Assembly (NCBI GenBank): GCA_024635465.1
Contig: JAGXIS010000183.1
Location: 1 to 9,787, forward strand
Source of the DNA: Bacteroidota bacterium
GTDB lineage: Bacteria; Bacteroidota; Rhodothermia; Balneolales; Balneolaceae
Direction of reading: 5' to 3'
Length of the DNA: 9,787 nt
A model generated the notes under the pieces. That model saw nothing but the letters and a program-made list of their open reading frames with translations. It was not told where the DNA came from and did not search any database. A program made the translations under genes and the position numbers. Of this stretch, positions 1-6,106 are shown piece by piece (position 1 is the first letter of the stretch; each line of letters begins with the position of its first letter).

Positions 1-65
1 AACATACCCCAGCCAAAAATCTCTCTTTTAGACGCCCTTGGCGTATCCTTTCTAAATTTTTTCAT
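1..65 (-). CDS. UMF1-family MFS transporter, N-terminal 21 codons only (runs off the window)
   Basis: Reading leftward from an ATG at 65-63 gives a clean N-terminus that continues past the window edge. It is rich in Lys and Arg and ends in SKREIFGWGM, with a next codon starting TT. This resembles the start of the UMF1/Atg22-like branch of the major facilitator superfamily, whose members open with a basic stretch, then Lys-x-Glu-Ile-x-Gly-Trp and an aromatic-Asp-Phe-Ala-Asn-Ser motif entering the first membrane helix. An in-frame TAA lies directly upstream of the ATG, so translation cannot begin further out. No Shine-Dalgarno is visible. The gene diverges from the isocitrate dehydrogenase gene. 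Only 21 residues can be read, so the family call is an inference from a short motif; a chance open frame is the main alternative. Confidence 0.45.
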   Translation of the reverse strand, partial: MKKFRKDTPRASKREIFGWGM

Positions 66-260
66 TTAGCATGAGCAAGATCAAGATTAATGATTCAACA
101 AGATATAATGATTTTTTTATCACTATAAAAATAAATTCATTATGAAGCAGAAAAACGAAAGGATTGGCTCAATAAGACATAATCTGACTAGAGATATTCT
201 GTTTCCTGGAAAGATATTTTCTTATCTTTACGACTATCAATTAAAAAGAAATTCATATCT
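66..260. other. AT-rich divergent intergenic region between the probable transporter gene and icd
   Basis: This 195-base gap must hold the promoters of two divergent genes. A perfect TATAAT lies at 104-109 on the plus strand, but nothing resembling TTGACA sits 16-18 bases upstream, so it is only a weak promoter candidate for icd and would imply a leader of about 145 bases. An 11-base palindrome, TTCAT-T-ATGAA, lies at 136-146. A perfect 7-base dyad lies at 210-229 and is listed separately. A small stem, ACGCC-CTT-GGCGT at 32-44, falls inside the transporter gene and is not part of this region. Confidence 0.4.
210..229. promoter_or_regulatory. Perfect 7-base inverted repeat upstream of icd
   Basis: AAAGATA (210-216) and TATCTTT (223-229) are exact reverse complements separated by six bases. 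The element ends 31 bases before the icd start codon. It could be an operator for a dimeric regulator or a weak hairpin in the 5' leader. The arms are AT-rich, so chance occurrence in this sequence is quite possible. No regulator gene is nearby. Confidence 0.25.
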
Positions 261-1271
261 ATGCATAATGTTGTTTTAATACCCGGAGATGGGATTGGTC
301 CTGAAATTACTGAATCAGTTAAGAGAGTTTTACATGCATCCGGTGCAAAAATAAACTGGATTGAGTGCGAAGCCGGTGAAGGTACGTTCAAAAGAACCGG
401 GAACCCAATTCCAGATGAGACCATTCAGGCAATTGAAAAGTATAGAGTTGCATTAAAAGGTCCGCTTACTACTCCGGTCGGTGCCGGATTTCGATCCATA
501 AATGTAGCCTTACGTCAACAGTTTGACCTTTACAGTAATATTAGGCCGGCAAAGTCACTGCCAAATATTGATAGTCCATTCAGAGAGGTGAACATTGTAC
601 TGTTTAGAGAAAATACACAGGGTCTTTACATAGGTAAAGAGCACTGGGTGGATGATGAAAAGAAACATGCAGAGAGTATTGCGGTTGTGACTCGTGACGC
701 CAGTGAAAAAATTATTCGAGCAGCGTTTGAGTATGCCAAGAAGTATAATCGAAAAAAATTGACACTCGTTCACAAAGCAAACATCCTGAAATTGACAACC
801 GGACTATTTCTTGAAATTGGAAAAGAGATTGCAACTGATTATCCGGAAGTCGAATTTGAGGATTTGATAGTTGATAATATGGCTATGCAGATGGTACTAA
901 AGCCAAGTCAGTTTGACGTCATTGTAACAACAAATCTTTTTGGAGATATATTATCAGATCTTGCCTCCGGACTGGTAGGTGGTTTAGGGGTTACCGGCGC
1001 AGCCAATATCGGGGATGATGCGGCAATGTTTGAAGCTGTTCATGGTTCTGCTCCCGATATCGCAGGACAGGGGTTAGCCAATCCGACGGCACTGCTTTTT
1101 TCCGCATTGATGATGCTGGATTATCTTGGAGAAAGTCGTATTTCAGAGAAGATTCGGGCAGCAGTTTACACTGTTTTGCAAGATTATAAAACAGAGTGCA
1201 CTAAAGATATTGGAGGGGAGGGTACAACAGAGAGCTATACAAATGCTATATGTAGAATCCTTGAAGATTAA
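261..1271 (+). CDS. icd: NAD-dependent isocitrate dehydrogenase (decarboxylating)
   Basis: The 336-residue product is a full-length member of the isocitrate/isopropylmalate dehydrogenase family, which oxidatively decarboxylates a 2-hydroxy acid using Mg2+ or Mn2+ and NAD(P)+. For isocitrate this is the 2-oxoglutarate-forming step of the TCA cycle in the cytoplasm. The N-terminal IPGDGIGPE is typical of the family. Ser79-x-Asn81 with Arg85 and Arg95 matches the isocitrate-binding Ser-x-Asn-x-x-x-Arg pattern and not the isopropylmalate type. Tyr123 and Lys172 fit the catalytic pair, and Asp205, Asp229 and Asp233 the metal site. In the cofactor loop, His261-Gly-Ser-Ala-Pro is followed by Asp266-Ile267, the pair associated with NAD; NADP enzymes have Lys-Tyr there. 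The length fits the short, eukaryote-like NAD-IDH group. The start is the first ATG after a weak A-rich stretch; the nearby ATG at 268 is out of frame. A homoisocitrate or isopropylmalate role is less likely. Confidence 0.87.
   Translation: MHNVVLIPGDGIGPEITESVKRVLHASGAKINWIECEAGEGTFKRTGNPIPDETIQAIEKYRVALKGPLTTPVGAGFRSINVALRQQFDLYSNIRPAKSLPNIDSPFREVNIVLFRENTQGLYIGKEHWVDDEKKHAESIAVVTRDASEKIIRAAFEYAKKYNRKKLTLVHKANILKLTTGLFLEIGKEIATDYPEVEFEDLIVDNMAMQMVLKPSQFDVIVTTNLFGDILSDLASGLVGGLGVTGAANIGDDAAMFEAVHGSAPDIAGQGLANPTALLFSALMMLDYLGESRISEKIRAAVYTVLQDYKTECTKDIGGEGTTESYTNAICRILED
1268..1271. other. Convergent stop codons overlapping by four bases
   Basis: The bases TTAA contain both the TAA that ends icd (1269-1271, plus) and the TAA that ends the GHL10 lipoprotein gene (1270-1268, minus). 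There is no intergenic space for a terminator, so each transcript must run into the other gene's antisense strand before ending. Confidence 0.85.
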
Positions 1272-3748
1272 TGGAATATCATTTCTAAGAGTGATTGCCC
1301 ACTATTTTTTTCATCCAAGGTTGGATCTGCTGAAATACCTGAATCTAGGTCACTTAGTAGATATAGCTCTTCTAGATCTATTCCATGTTTTTCGCTTATA
1401 TAGTTAATAAGATCCTTGATCGATTTTAGATGATTTGTAGTTATGTTTTCCTGAGAATCCGAAGTCAATAGGTTAATAATCAAAGTTCCTCTTGGGTCAA
1501 ATTCGGTGATTGCTTCACCGGAATAATCGATATTTCGGCCTTCATAAATCTCTCCCTCTGAATTGATGTAGTAGTGATGTGGCAGATCCCAACGATTGTC
1601 GGTCTCAACACTTTTTTTGTAGAGATGATTTAGGAATTTAATAGTAGTAGACTGCTCTTTCAGACTATCAAACTCAGTAACTTGTTGCGTAATCGCAATT
1701 TTAGAAGGAATGTGTCGGACTCTAAGACGCATCGTGCCATTCCCGGCTTCAAGCATAGCTGCACGATTTACCGGAAGAGATCCCACCGTGGAAATTTCGA
1801 GGTCGGCTAGTGAATTTTGAAAATCAATCTTCTGAAGTGAAATGTGGAATCCATACCAGTTCATACTTTGACCGGGATTTAGATACAAAAACTCTGAAAC
1901 CCCATTTTTAAATACTTTTAATGATACTGATTCGGAGTACCCGTCCCCTTCCTCATCATTACCCGGATCATATTTCAAGAGCCGACCGGGCACTGAAGCT
2001 GATCTCATCATCTGATCTACGATCAATGTCAAATCTTGAAAACGGAGTGTATCTTGATAAGCAATATTTATCCGGATGGCATTCGCTTCATATCCGGTTG
2101 GTTTGACATCACTCCATTCCTCACGTGAAATAATGGCTGGAGAGTTGTTAATTGATTGTGCAGAAGTTTCCGGTTGAAAATCATATTGTGCAGCATCACT
2201 TTCAATGCCTGTCCTGCTAACGGCAGTCAGATAAACGGTTTCCGGTCGAACCATTGAATCCCCCCCATAATAAGAGATCTCACGGTAATGACCGGGGATC
2301 ACAGTGGAATCCCACCGGTTATTCATTTTTGATCTCAAAACCCACCACTGAACCGGATCGCTAGTATCAATGGTAAATGAAGCTCTCCAAAAATCGCCAT
2401 AGTCTTTGATAAATACTTCCGGTTTAGGCAGGGGTTCACTGTTCATCCAGGGGGATGCGGGGATGAGTGCCGGATTTGCATAAGCGCCGGCCGTCAGGAT
2501 CCGATTGATATTTTTGTCATTACTCATAAAGGTTTTCATACTGAAATGAGCAGCCCCGGTTACTCCCGGAAATGCTCTGGCAGTATATATCTGTGCTTTT
2601 ATCTCTTCGGCACTCCATAACCGATCGGCCGTCCAAAGCCGACTGGTGTAGAGTCCCGGCCAAATATGCCGTTCATAAAAATTCTGTTCATTCCACCAAT
2701 TCAGCATGATGGGAAATGGTTGAGACACCTGGTTCATTTCATAGTAGATCTGGGGAGTGAAGTAGTCGACCCAACCTTCGTTGATCCACAATTTGGCATC
2801 GGCATAGAGATTTTCGAATGCATCAAATCCGGTGGTGTGTGCCGGGTAACCGGGACGCCAGACTCCGAATGGACTAATCCCGAATTTCACATGAGGTTTC
2901 ACCTCTTTAATCTGATGGGAAAGTTCTTGCATCAATGAGTTCACATTATCACGACGCCAGTCGCCGCGTGAAAGGGTGTTTCCCAAATCATTCGCACGTT
3001 GCCAAGCGAGACTGTCGGGGAAGTCCGTATCCTCCGCATAAGATGGATATGGGTAGAAATAGTCATCAAAGTGAGCACCATCAATATCGTAACGTTTTAC
3101 AACATCCATGATCACATCGATTGTATGTTGTTTTGCTTCCGGCACTCCCGGATCTAGCCATAGGTATTCGCCATATTGATGAACAAATTCAGGATTTGTT
3201 CTGCTGATGTGATCCGGAGAGTAGGATGATGGATTGGTTGGATGACCGGCGCGGTACGGGTTAAACCATGCATGCAATTCGAGACCGCGGTTATGTGCTT
3301 CCTTTATGGCAAATTCGAGTGGATCATAATAGGGGAGTGGGGGCTCACCCATTGTACCACTAAGGTAGCTAGACCAGGGCTCATGAGGAGAATTATACAA
3401 AGCATCTGCGGCCGGTCTTACCTGAAAAATGATTGCATTTAAATGGAGTGCTGCTGCACGGTTCAAAAGGGCAATCATCTCTTGCTTCTGTTGATCTACG
3501 GATAGACCGGGTTCAGAAGGCCAGTCGATATTCGCGACGGTTGCCACCCAGGCTGCACGAAATTCGCGCATTGGATTTTGTTGTGAAAAGGGAGATTCTT
3601 CAATATCTGTAAATAGCGGAGAATTAAGTGTAGAATCCGGGGTACTCGAGTCATCTAGAGCGGACTCACTGCTTCGGCAGCCGAACTGAAACAGAAAAAA
3701 CAGTATCAGGGTACTTAAAATGGCAATAAAAAAATTCCTGTTGATCAT
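1268..3748 (-). CDS. GHL10-family glycoside hydrolase lipoprotein with degenerate amidase_2/PGRP-like C-terminal domain
   Basis: From the ATG at 3748 the product is 826 residues (numbering used here). That start places a hydrophobic signal directly at the N-terminus, ending in Gly-Cys24 followed by Arg-Ser-Ser-Glu. This is a likely but loose lipobox (Gln at -3), so the protein is probably a lipoprotein. An in-frame ATG at 3853 would add 35 non-signal residues and is less likely. Residues 62-420 are a GHL10 (DUF187) TIM-barrel: EFRAAWVATVANIDWP, FQVRPAADALY, HAWFNPYR and the DGAHFDDYFYPYP block with candidate catalytic Asp228/Asp229. E. coli DigH (YddW), in this family, cuts peptide-free peptidoglycan glycans. 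Residues about 443-523 look like a fibronectin-type beta-sandwich. The tail resembles amidase_2/PGRP: ISREEW at 540-545, then, after an insertion of about 120 residues, PHHYYINSEGEIYEGR at 723-738. The usual IHHT is ITQQ (686-689), HRD is SDLD (799-802) and the Cys-Pro-Gly ligand is gone, so catalysis there is doubtful. Binding of peptidoglycan is my inference. Confidence 0.85.
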   Translation of the reverse strand: MINRNFFIAILSTLILFFLFQFGCRSSESALDDSSTPDSTLNSPLFTDIEESPFSQQNPMREFRAAWVATVANIDWPSEPGLSVDQQKQEMIALLNRAAALHLNAIIFQVRPAADALYNSPHEPWSSYLSGTMGEPPLPYYDPLEFAIKEAHNRGLELHAWFNPYRAGHPTNPSSYSPDHISRTNPEFVHQYGEYLWLDPGVPEAKQHTIDVIMDVVKRYDIDGAHFDDYFYPYPSYAEDTDFPDSLAWQRANDLGNTLSRGDWRRDNVNSLMQELSHQIKEVKPHVKFGISPFGVWRPGYPAHTTGFDAFENLYADAKLWINEGWVDYFTPQIYYEMNQVSQPFPIMLNWWNEQNFYERHIWPGLYTSRLWTADRLWSAEEIKAQIYTARAFPGVTGAAHFSMKTFMSNDKNINRILTAGAYANPALIPASPWMNSEPLPKPEVFIKDYGDFWRASFTIDTSDPVQWWVLRSKMNNRWDSTVIPGHYREISYYGGDSMVRPETVYLTAVSRTGIESDAAQYDFQPETSAQSINNSPAIISREEWSDVKPTGYEANAIRINIAYQDTLRFQDLTLIVDQMMRSASVPGRLLKYDPGNDEEGDGYSESVSLKVFKNGVSEFLYLNPGQSMNWYGFHISLQKIDFQNSLADLEISTVGSLPVNRAAMLEAGNGTMRLRVRHIPSKIAITQQVTEFDSLKEQSTTIKFLNHLYKKSVETDNRWDLPHHYYINSEGEIYEGRNIDYSGEAITEFDPRGTLIINLLTSDSQENITTNHLKSIKDLINYISEKHGIDLEELYLLSDLDSGISADPTLDEKNSGQSLLEMIFH

Positions 3749-3817
3749 GTTTGATGTTCGGTTAGTAGATGATAGAAATAAAGATCGATTTTCTTGGTAA
3801 GTTAAAATAACGAATTG

Positions 3818-3846
3818 TTGACATTTTATTTCATATGACGGATAAT
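3818..3846 (+). promoter_or_regulatory. Sigma70-like promoter for the YiiX-like gene
   Basis: A consensus TTGACA (3818-3823) is followed, after exactly 17 bases, by GATAAT (3841-3846), one mismatch from TATAAT. Transcription would begin near 3853, leaving a leader of about 55 bases before the ATG at 3909. It lies in the 160-base gap shared with the divergent GHL10 gene. Bacteroidota housekeeping promoters often deviate from this consensus (TAnnTTTG), so function is inferred from fit and position only. Confidence 0.45.
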
Positions 3847-3908
3847 GGTACATCTTTCGAGAGCAGCTATTATCTCTGTAAAAATAATCATTAGTAAATC
3901 AGTAACAG

Positions 3909-4676
3909 ATGAATTCTATTTTAAGATCGATTGGATATCGTCTAGCCCGGTATCTATCCAGACCGGATGAAGAAAGAGCACCCGTAACAACATGTTCAAA
4001 TGAAGCTCTGAAGGCCGCTCTAAAACCGGGAGATATATTGTTGGTTGAAGGCAACACACGTCTCAGCTCAGCGATTAAGTATATCACCCAGTCGACCTGG
4101 TCACATGCGGCACTATTTGTCGGTGAACTTCAATCAGATTCGGGAGTTACAGATGATATGGAGAAGTACCAGCTCATTGAAGCAGATATTACGGAAGGGG
4201 TACGGACTGTTTCTTTGAAGTTTTATTGCGATCTCCACGTACGAATATGCAGGCCGGTTGGTCTTTCATCAGATGAAATAGAACATATTATAGGATTTAT
4301 GAAAGAAAGAATCGGGTATCAATACGACCTGAAACATATTTTCGATTTAGCTCGGTATCTCATTCAAGCTCCACCTGTTCCTCAGAAACATCGCCGTAAG
4401 TTATTGGCATTGGGCAGTGGCGACCCAACCAAAGCGATCTGTTCAGCACTTCTTGCAGAGGCATTTCAATCGATTAATTATCCCATTTTACCCTATCTGG
4501 AGATTAATGAAGATAGTAGTGAGGCTAAAAAACAGACTCAGGAAGAATATTTACATATTCGCCATCATAGCCTATTTGCACCTCGGGATTTTGATGTATC
4601 TCCTTACTTTCAGATTATAAAACCTACTTTGAGCGAAGGTTTTGACTACCACAAGCTGAATTGGTCGAAAGACTGA
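3909..4676 (+). CDS. YiiX/YebB-like circularly permuted NlpC/P60 cysteine hydrolase
   Basis: The 255-residue product matches the permuted papain-like (YiiX/YebB/YaeF) group, in which the catalytic His precedes the Cys. Lys39-Pro-Gly-Asp-Ile-Leu-Leu-Val-Glu-Gly opens the fold. The segment from Leu52 to Gly72 contains Thr-Trp-Ser-His66-Ala-Ala-Leu-Phe-Val-Gly, with His66 the probable base. Glu91 in LIEADITEGV may be the third catalytic residue. Cys178 in KAICSALLAEAF is the likely nucleophile. All three are present, so the enzyme is probably active. Family members are thought to cleave amide or ester bonds in peptidoglycan or lipid-linked substrates; the actual substrate cannot be read here. 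No signal peptide or membrane segment is evident, which argues for a cytoplasmic location. The start is the first ATG after the promoter, without a clear Shine-Dalgarno. It is divergent from the GHL10 lipoprotein gene and monocistronic by layout. Confidence 0.75.
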   Translation: MNSILRSIGYRLARYLSRPDEERAPVTTCSNEALKAALKPGDILLVEGNTRLSSAIKYITQSTWSHAALFVGELQSDSGVTDDMEKYQLIEADITEGVRTVSLKFYCDLHVRICRPVGLSSDEIEHIIGFMKERIGYQYDLKHIFDLARYLIQAPPVPQKHRRKLLALGSGDPTKAICSALLAEAFQSINYPILPYLEINEDSSEAKKQTQEEYLHIRHHSLFAPRDFDVSPYFQIIKPTLSEGFDYHKLNWSKD

Positions 4677-4771
4677 AATAATTACAGGTATTCGTTCACA
4701 TTGAGGCTTGACATCGGCGCGATTTTTATGAGTAGTCAGAAAACTTTGGATTGCTTTAATATACTTGAATA

Positions 4772-4796
4772 TATAATAGTTTAATGTTAAATTAAA
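4772..4796 (+). promoter_or_regulatory. TATAAT box followed by an AT-rich palindrome, upstream of the dioxygenase gene
   Basis: A perfect TATAAT lies at 4772-4777. Immediately after it, TTTAAT (4780-4785) and ATTAAA (4791-4796) form a dyad with a five-base centre, spanning the expected transcription start. That position suits a repressor operator. Bacillus homologues of this dioxygenase family are controlled by MarR-type repressors, but no regulator gene is present here. The -35 region is poor: TTGCTT (4751-4756) is 15 bases away and TTGGAT (4746-4751) is 20. AT-richness makes chance dyads common. Confidence 0.3.
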
Positions 4797-4827
4797 TACT
4801 GCAACCAAATGCATTCAAACAAATTTT

Positions 4828-4834
4828 AGAGGAG
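4828..4834 (+). promoter_or_regulatory. Strong Shine-Dalgarno of the dioxygenase gene
   Basis: AGAGGAG ends four bases before the ATG at 4839. It is the clearest ribosome-binding site in the window and fixes the start. It also shows that the host uses Shine-Dalgarno initiation for at least some genes, although others here lack one. Confidence 0.7.
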
Positions 4835-4838
4835 CTTT

Positions 4839-5771
4839 ATGAAAAACTCTCAAAAAGGTATTCACCATATATCCGTACTCGGTGGCGATGGCCAGCGCAC
4901 CACTGATTTTTACGTGAAGATGTTGGGTCTTCGAATGATCATGAAAACAGTGAATCAGGACGATCCGTCAACCTATCACCTGTTCTATGTAAATGGAACC
5001 AAACAACCCGGATCGAGCATGACTTTTTTCCCATGGCCCATGGCGGCTCAGGGAAAACCCGGCAGCGGAGAGGCAACGGTTGTATCCTTTTCTGTACCTG
5101 CGGGATCAGAAGAGTATTGGACCGAACGTTTTGGTGAGATGGGAGTTGATTTTGAGGGCCCATTCAATCGATTTGGCAGCAATGTGATGCGGTTTAGAGA
5201 TCCGGATCGTCTAAAACTTGAATTAGTATTTGAAAGTGGTCTGGACAGTGTGCCAGCCTGGGACCAGGGAACCGTTCCGGCAGAATTTGGTATCCGAGGT
5301 TTCTGGGGGACCATATTATCAATAGAAAAGACCGGTGATACAGCTGAGTTATTGGAAAAAGTGTTTGGGTTTGAGAAGAAGGATGAGGATGAGAATAGCA
5401 TATTCTTGCAAACCGGCGCCGTTACAGGAGGGGCTGTGATATTGGAGAAAGTGGACCAAAAAGAGGGAACCAATGGTCGGGGTATCGTGCATCATGTAGC
5501 ATTCCGAGCCAAAGATGATGAAGAACAAGAGCGGATGCGTAGGGAAGTGATGAAAAGGGGACTGCGACCAACCGAGCAGATAGACCGCCATTTCTTTCGA
5601 TCCGTTTATTTTCTATCACCGGGTGGTGTCCTGTTTGAGATCGCAACGGATGGACCGGGTTATGATTCCGTTCAAGCTGAAGAAGATCTAGGCAGGAAGC
5701 TCTATCTACCGGAACCATTGGAGCATCGTCGTGAGATGATAGAAAAGCGTCTCCCGGAAATTCGACTTTGA
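4839..5771 (+). CDS. VOC-superfamily ring-cleaving dioxygenase (MhqO-like)
   Basis: The 310-residue product contains two vicinal-oxygen-chelate (glyoxalase-fold) modules, residues about 7-132 and 152-270, the usual architecture and length of the MhqO/YkcA-type ring-cleaving dioxygenases. These are cytoplasmic Fe(II) enzymes implicated in opening hydroquinone or catechol-like rings and in quinone detoxification. Diagnostic stretches are GIHHISVLGGD with FYVKMLGLR, the PGSSMTFFPWP loop, FRDPDRLKLELV, IVHHVAFRAKDDEEQ and LFEIATDGPG. Likely metal ligands are His9 (or His10), His218 (or His219) and Glu267, all retained. The C-terminal LPEPLEHRREMIEKRLP is also typical. The gene has its own promoter candidate and a strong ribosome-binding site, and no partner gene of an aromatic pathway is adjacent, so a stress or detoxification role is more likely than full catabolism. 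The substrate is not predictable from sequence. Confidence 0.82.
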   Translation: MKNSQKGIHHISVLGGDGQRTTDFYVKMLGLRMIMKTVNQDDPSTYHLFYVNGTKQPGSSMTFFPWPMAAQGKPGSGEATVVSFSVPAGSEEYWTERFGEMGVDFEGPFNRFGSNVMRFRDPDRLKLELVFESGLDSVPAWDQGTVPAEFGIRGFWGTILSIEKTGDTAELLEKVFGFEKKDEDENSIFLQTGAVTGGAVILEKVDQKEGTNGRGIVHHVAFRAKDDEEQERMRREVMKRGLRPTEQIDRHFFRSVYFLSPGGVLFEIATDGPGYDSVQAEEDLGRKLYLPEPLEHRREMIEKRLPEIRL

Positions 5772-6106
5772 AAAATATTTAATTCATGTCTGAACTAGGT
5801 AAAATACAGTGCTGAACAAGTCCAGACAGTAAGTTTAATTGTGAAAATAAAAGCTAATTTTCGATATTGTTTCACATCAACTAGTTTATTATTCACGTAA
5901 ATAGTTATGACTGAATGATTTATGATGATTCAGGTAATTATGATTGTTAATGAACCATAGATGTCAGGTAGATAGTCATTAAGAATAGATGGAAGTTAGA
6001 GTCGCGACCATCACAATGTAAATGGAGTAAATACCATTGCTCATTTTAAGTTTTGCCAGGCTGAAGGTACAAATACAGTTTTAAAATTGAATTGAAATAA
6101 GGTAAG
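5772..6106. other. 335-base gene-free region upstream of the kinase, with several small dyads
   Basis: No credible coding frame is visible. Several dyads are present. GTCTGAACT (5788-5796) faces AGTCCAGAC (5819-5827) with one mismatch and a 22-base loop, just after the dioxygenase stop; it might be part of a terminator, but no T-run follows. CTGAAT/ATTCAG lies at 5911-5916/5928-5933. GTCGCGAC at 6001-6008 is an 8-base palindrome. AATGG/CCATT lies at 6021-6025/6034-6038. CTGAAC occurs twice, at 5790 and 5812, 22 bases apart. I could not assign a convincing promoter for the kinase; TTGTTT at 5867-5872 has only TATTCA at the right spacing. Confidence 0.4.

Noticed and set aside
3749..3853. Upstream extension of the GHL10 gene to an ATG at 3853
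   Set aside because: The added 35 residues precede a lipoprotein signal that should be N-terminal, and the region overlaps the opposite-strand promoter.
4708..4713. Second TTGACA between the YiiX-like and dioxygenase genes
   Set aside because: No acceptable -10 hexamer lies 16-18 bases downstream; the bases there read AGTAGT.
5048..5473. 141-codon open frame on the minus strand inside the dioxygenase gene
   Set aside because: It is antisense to a well-supported VOC enzyme, has low-complexity Ser/Asn/Pro composition and no recognisable motif.
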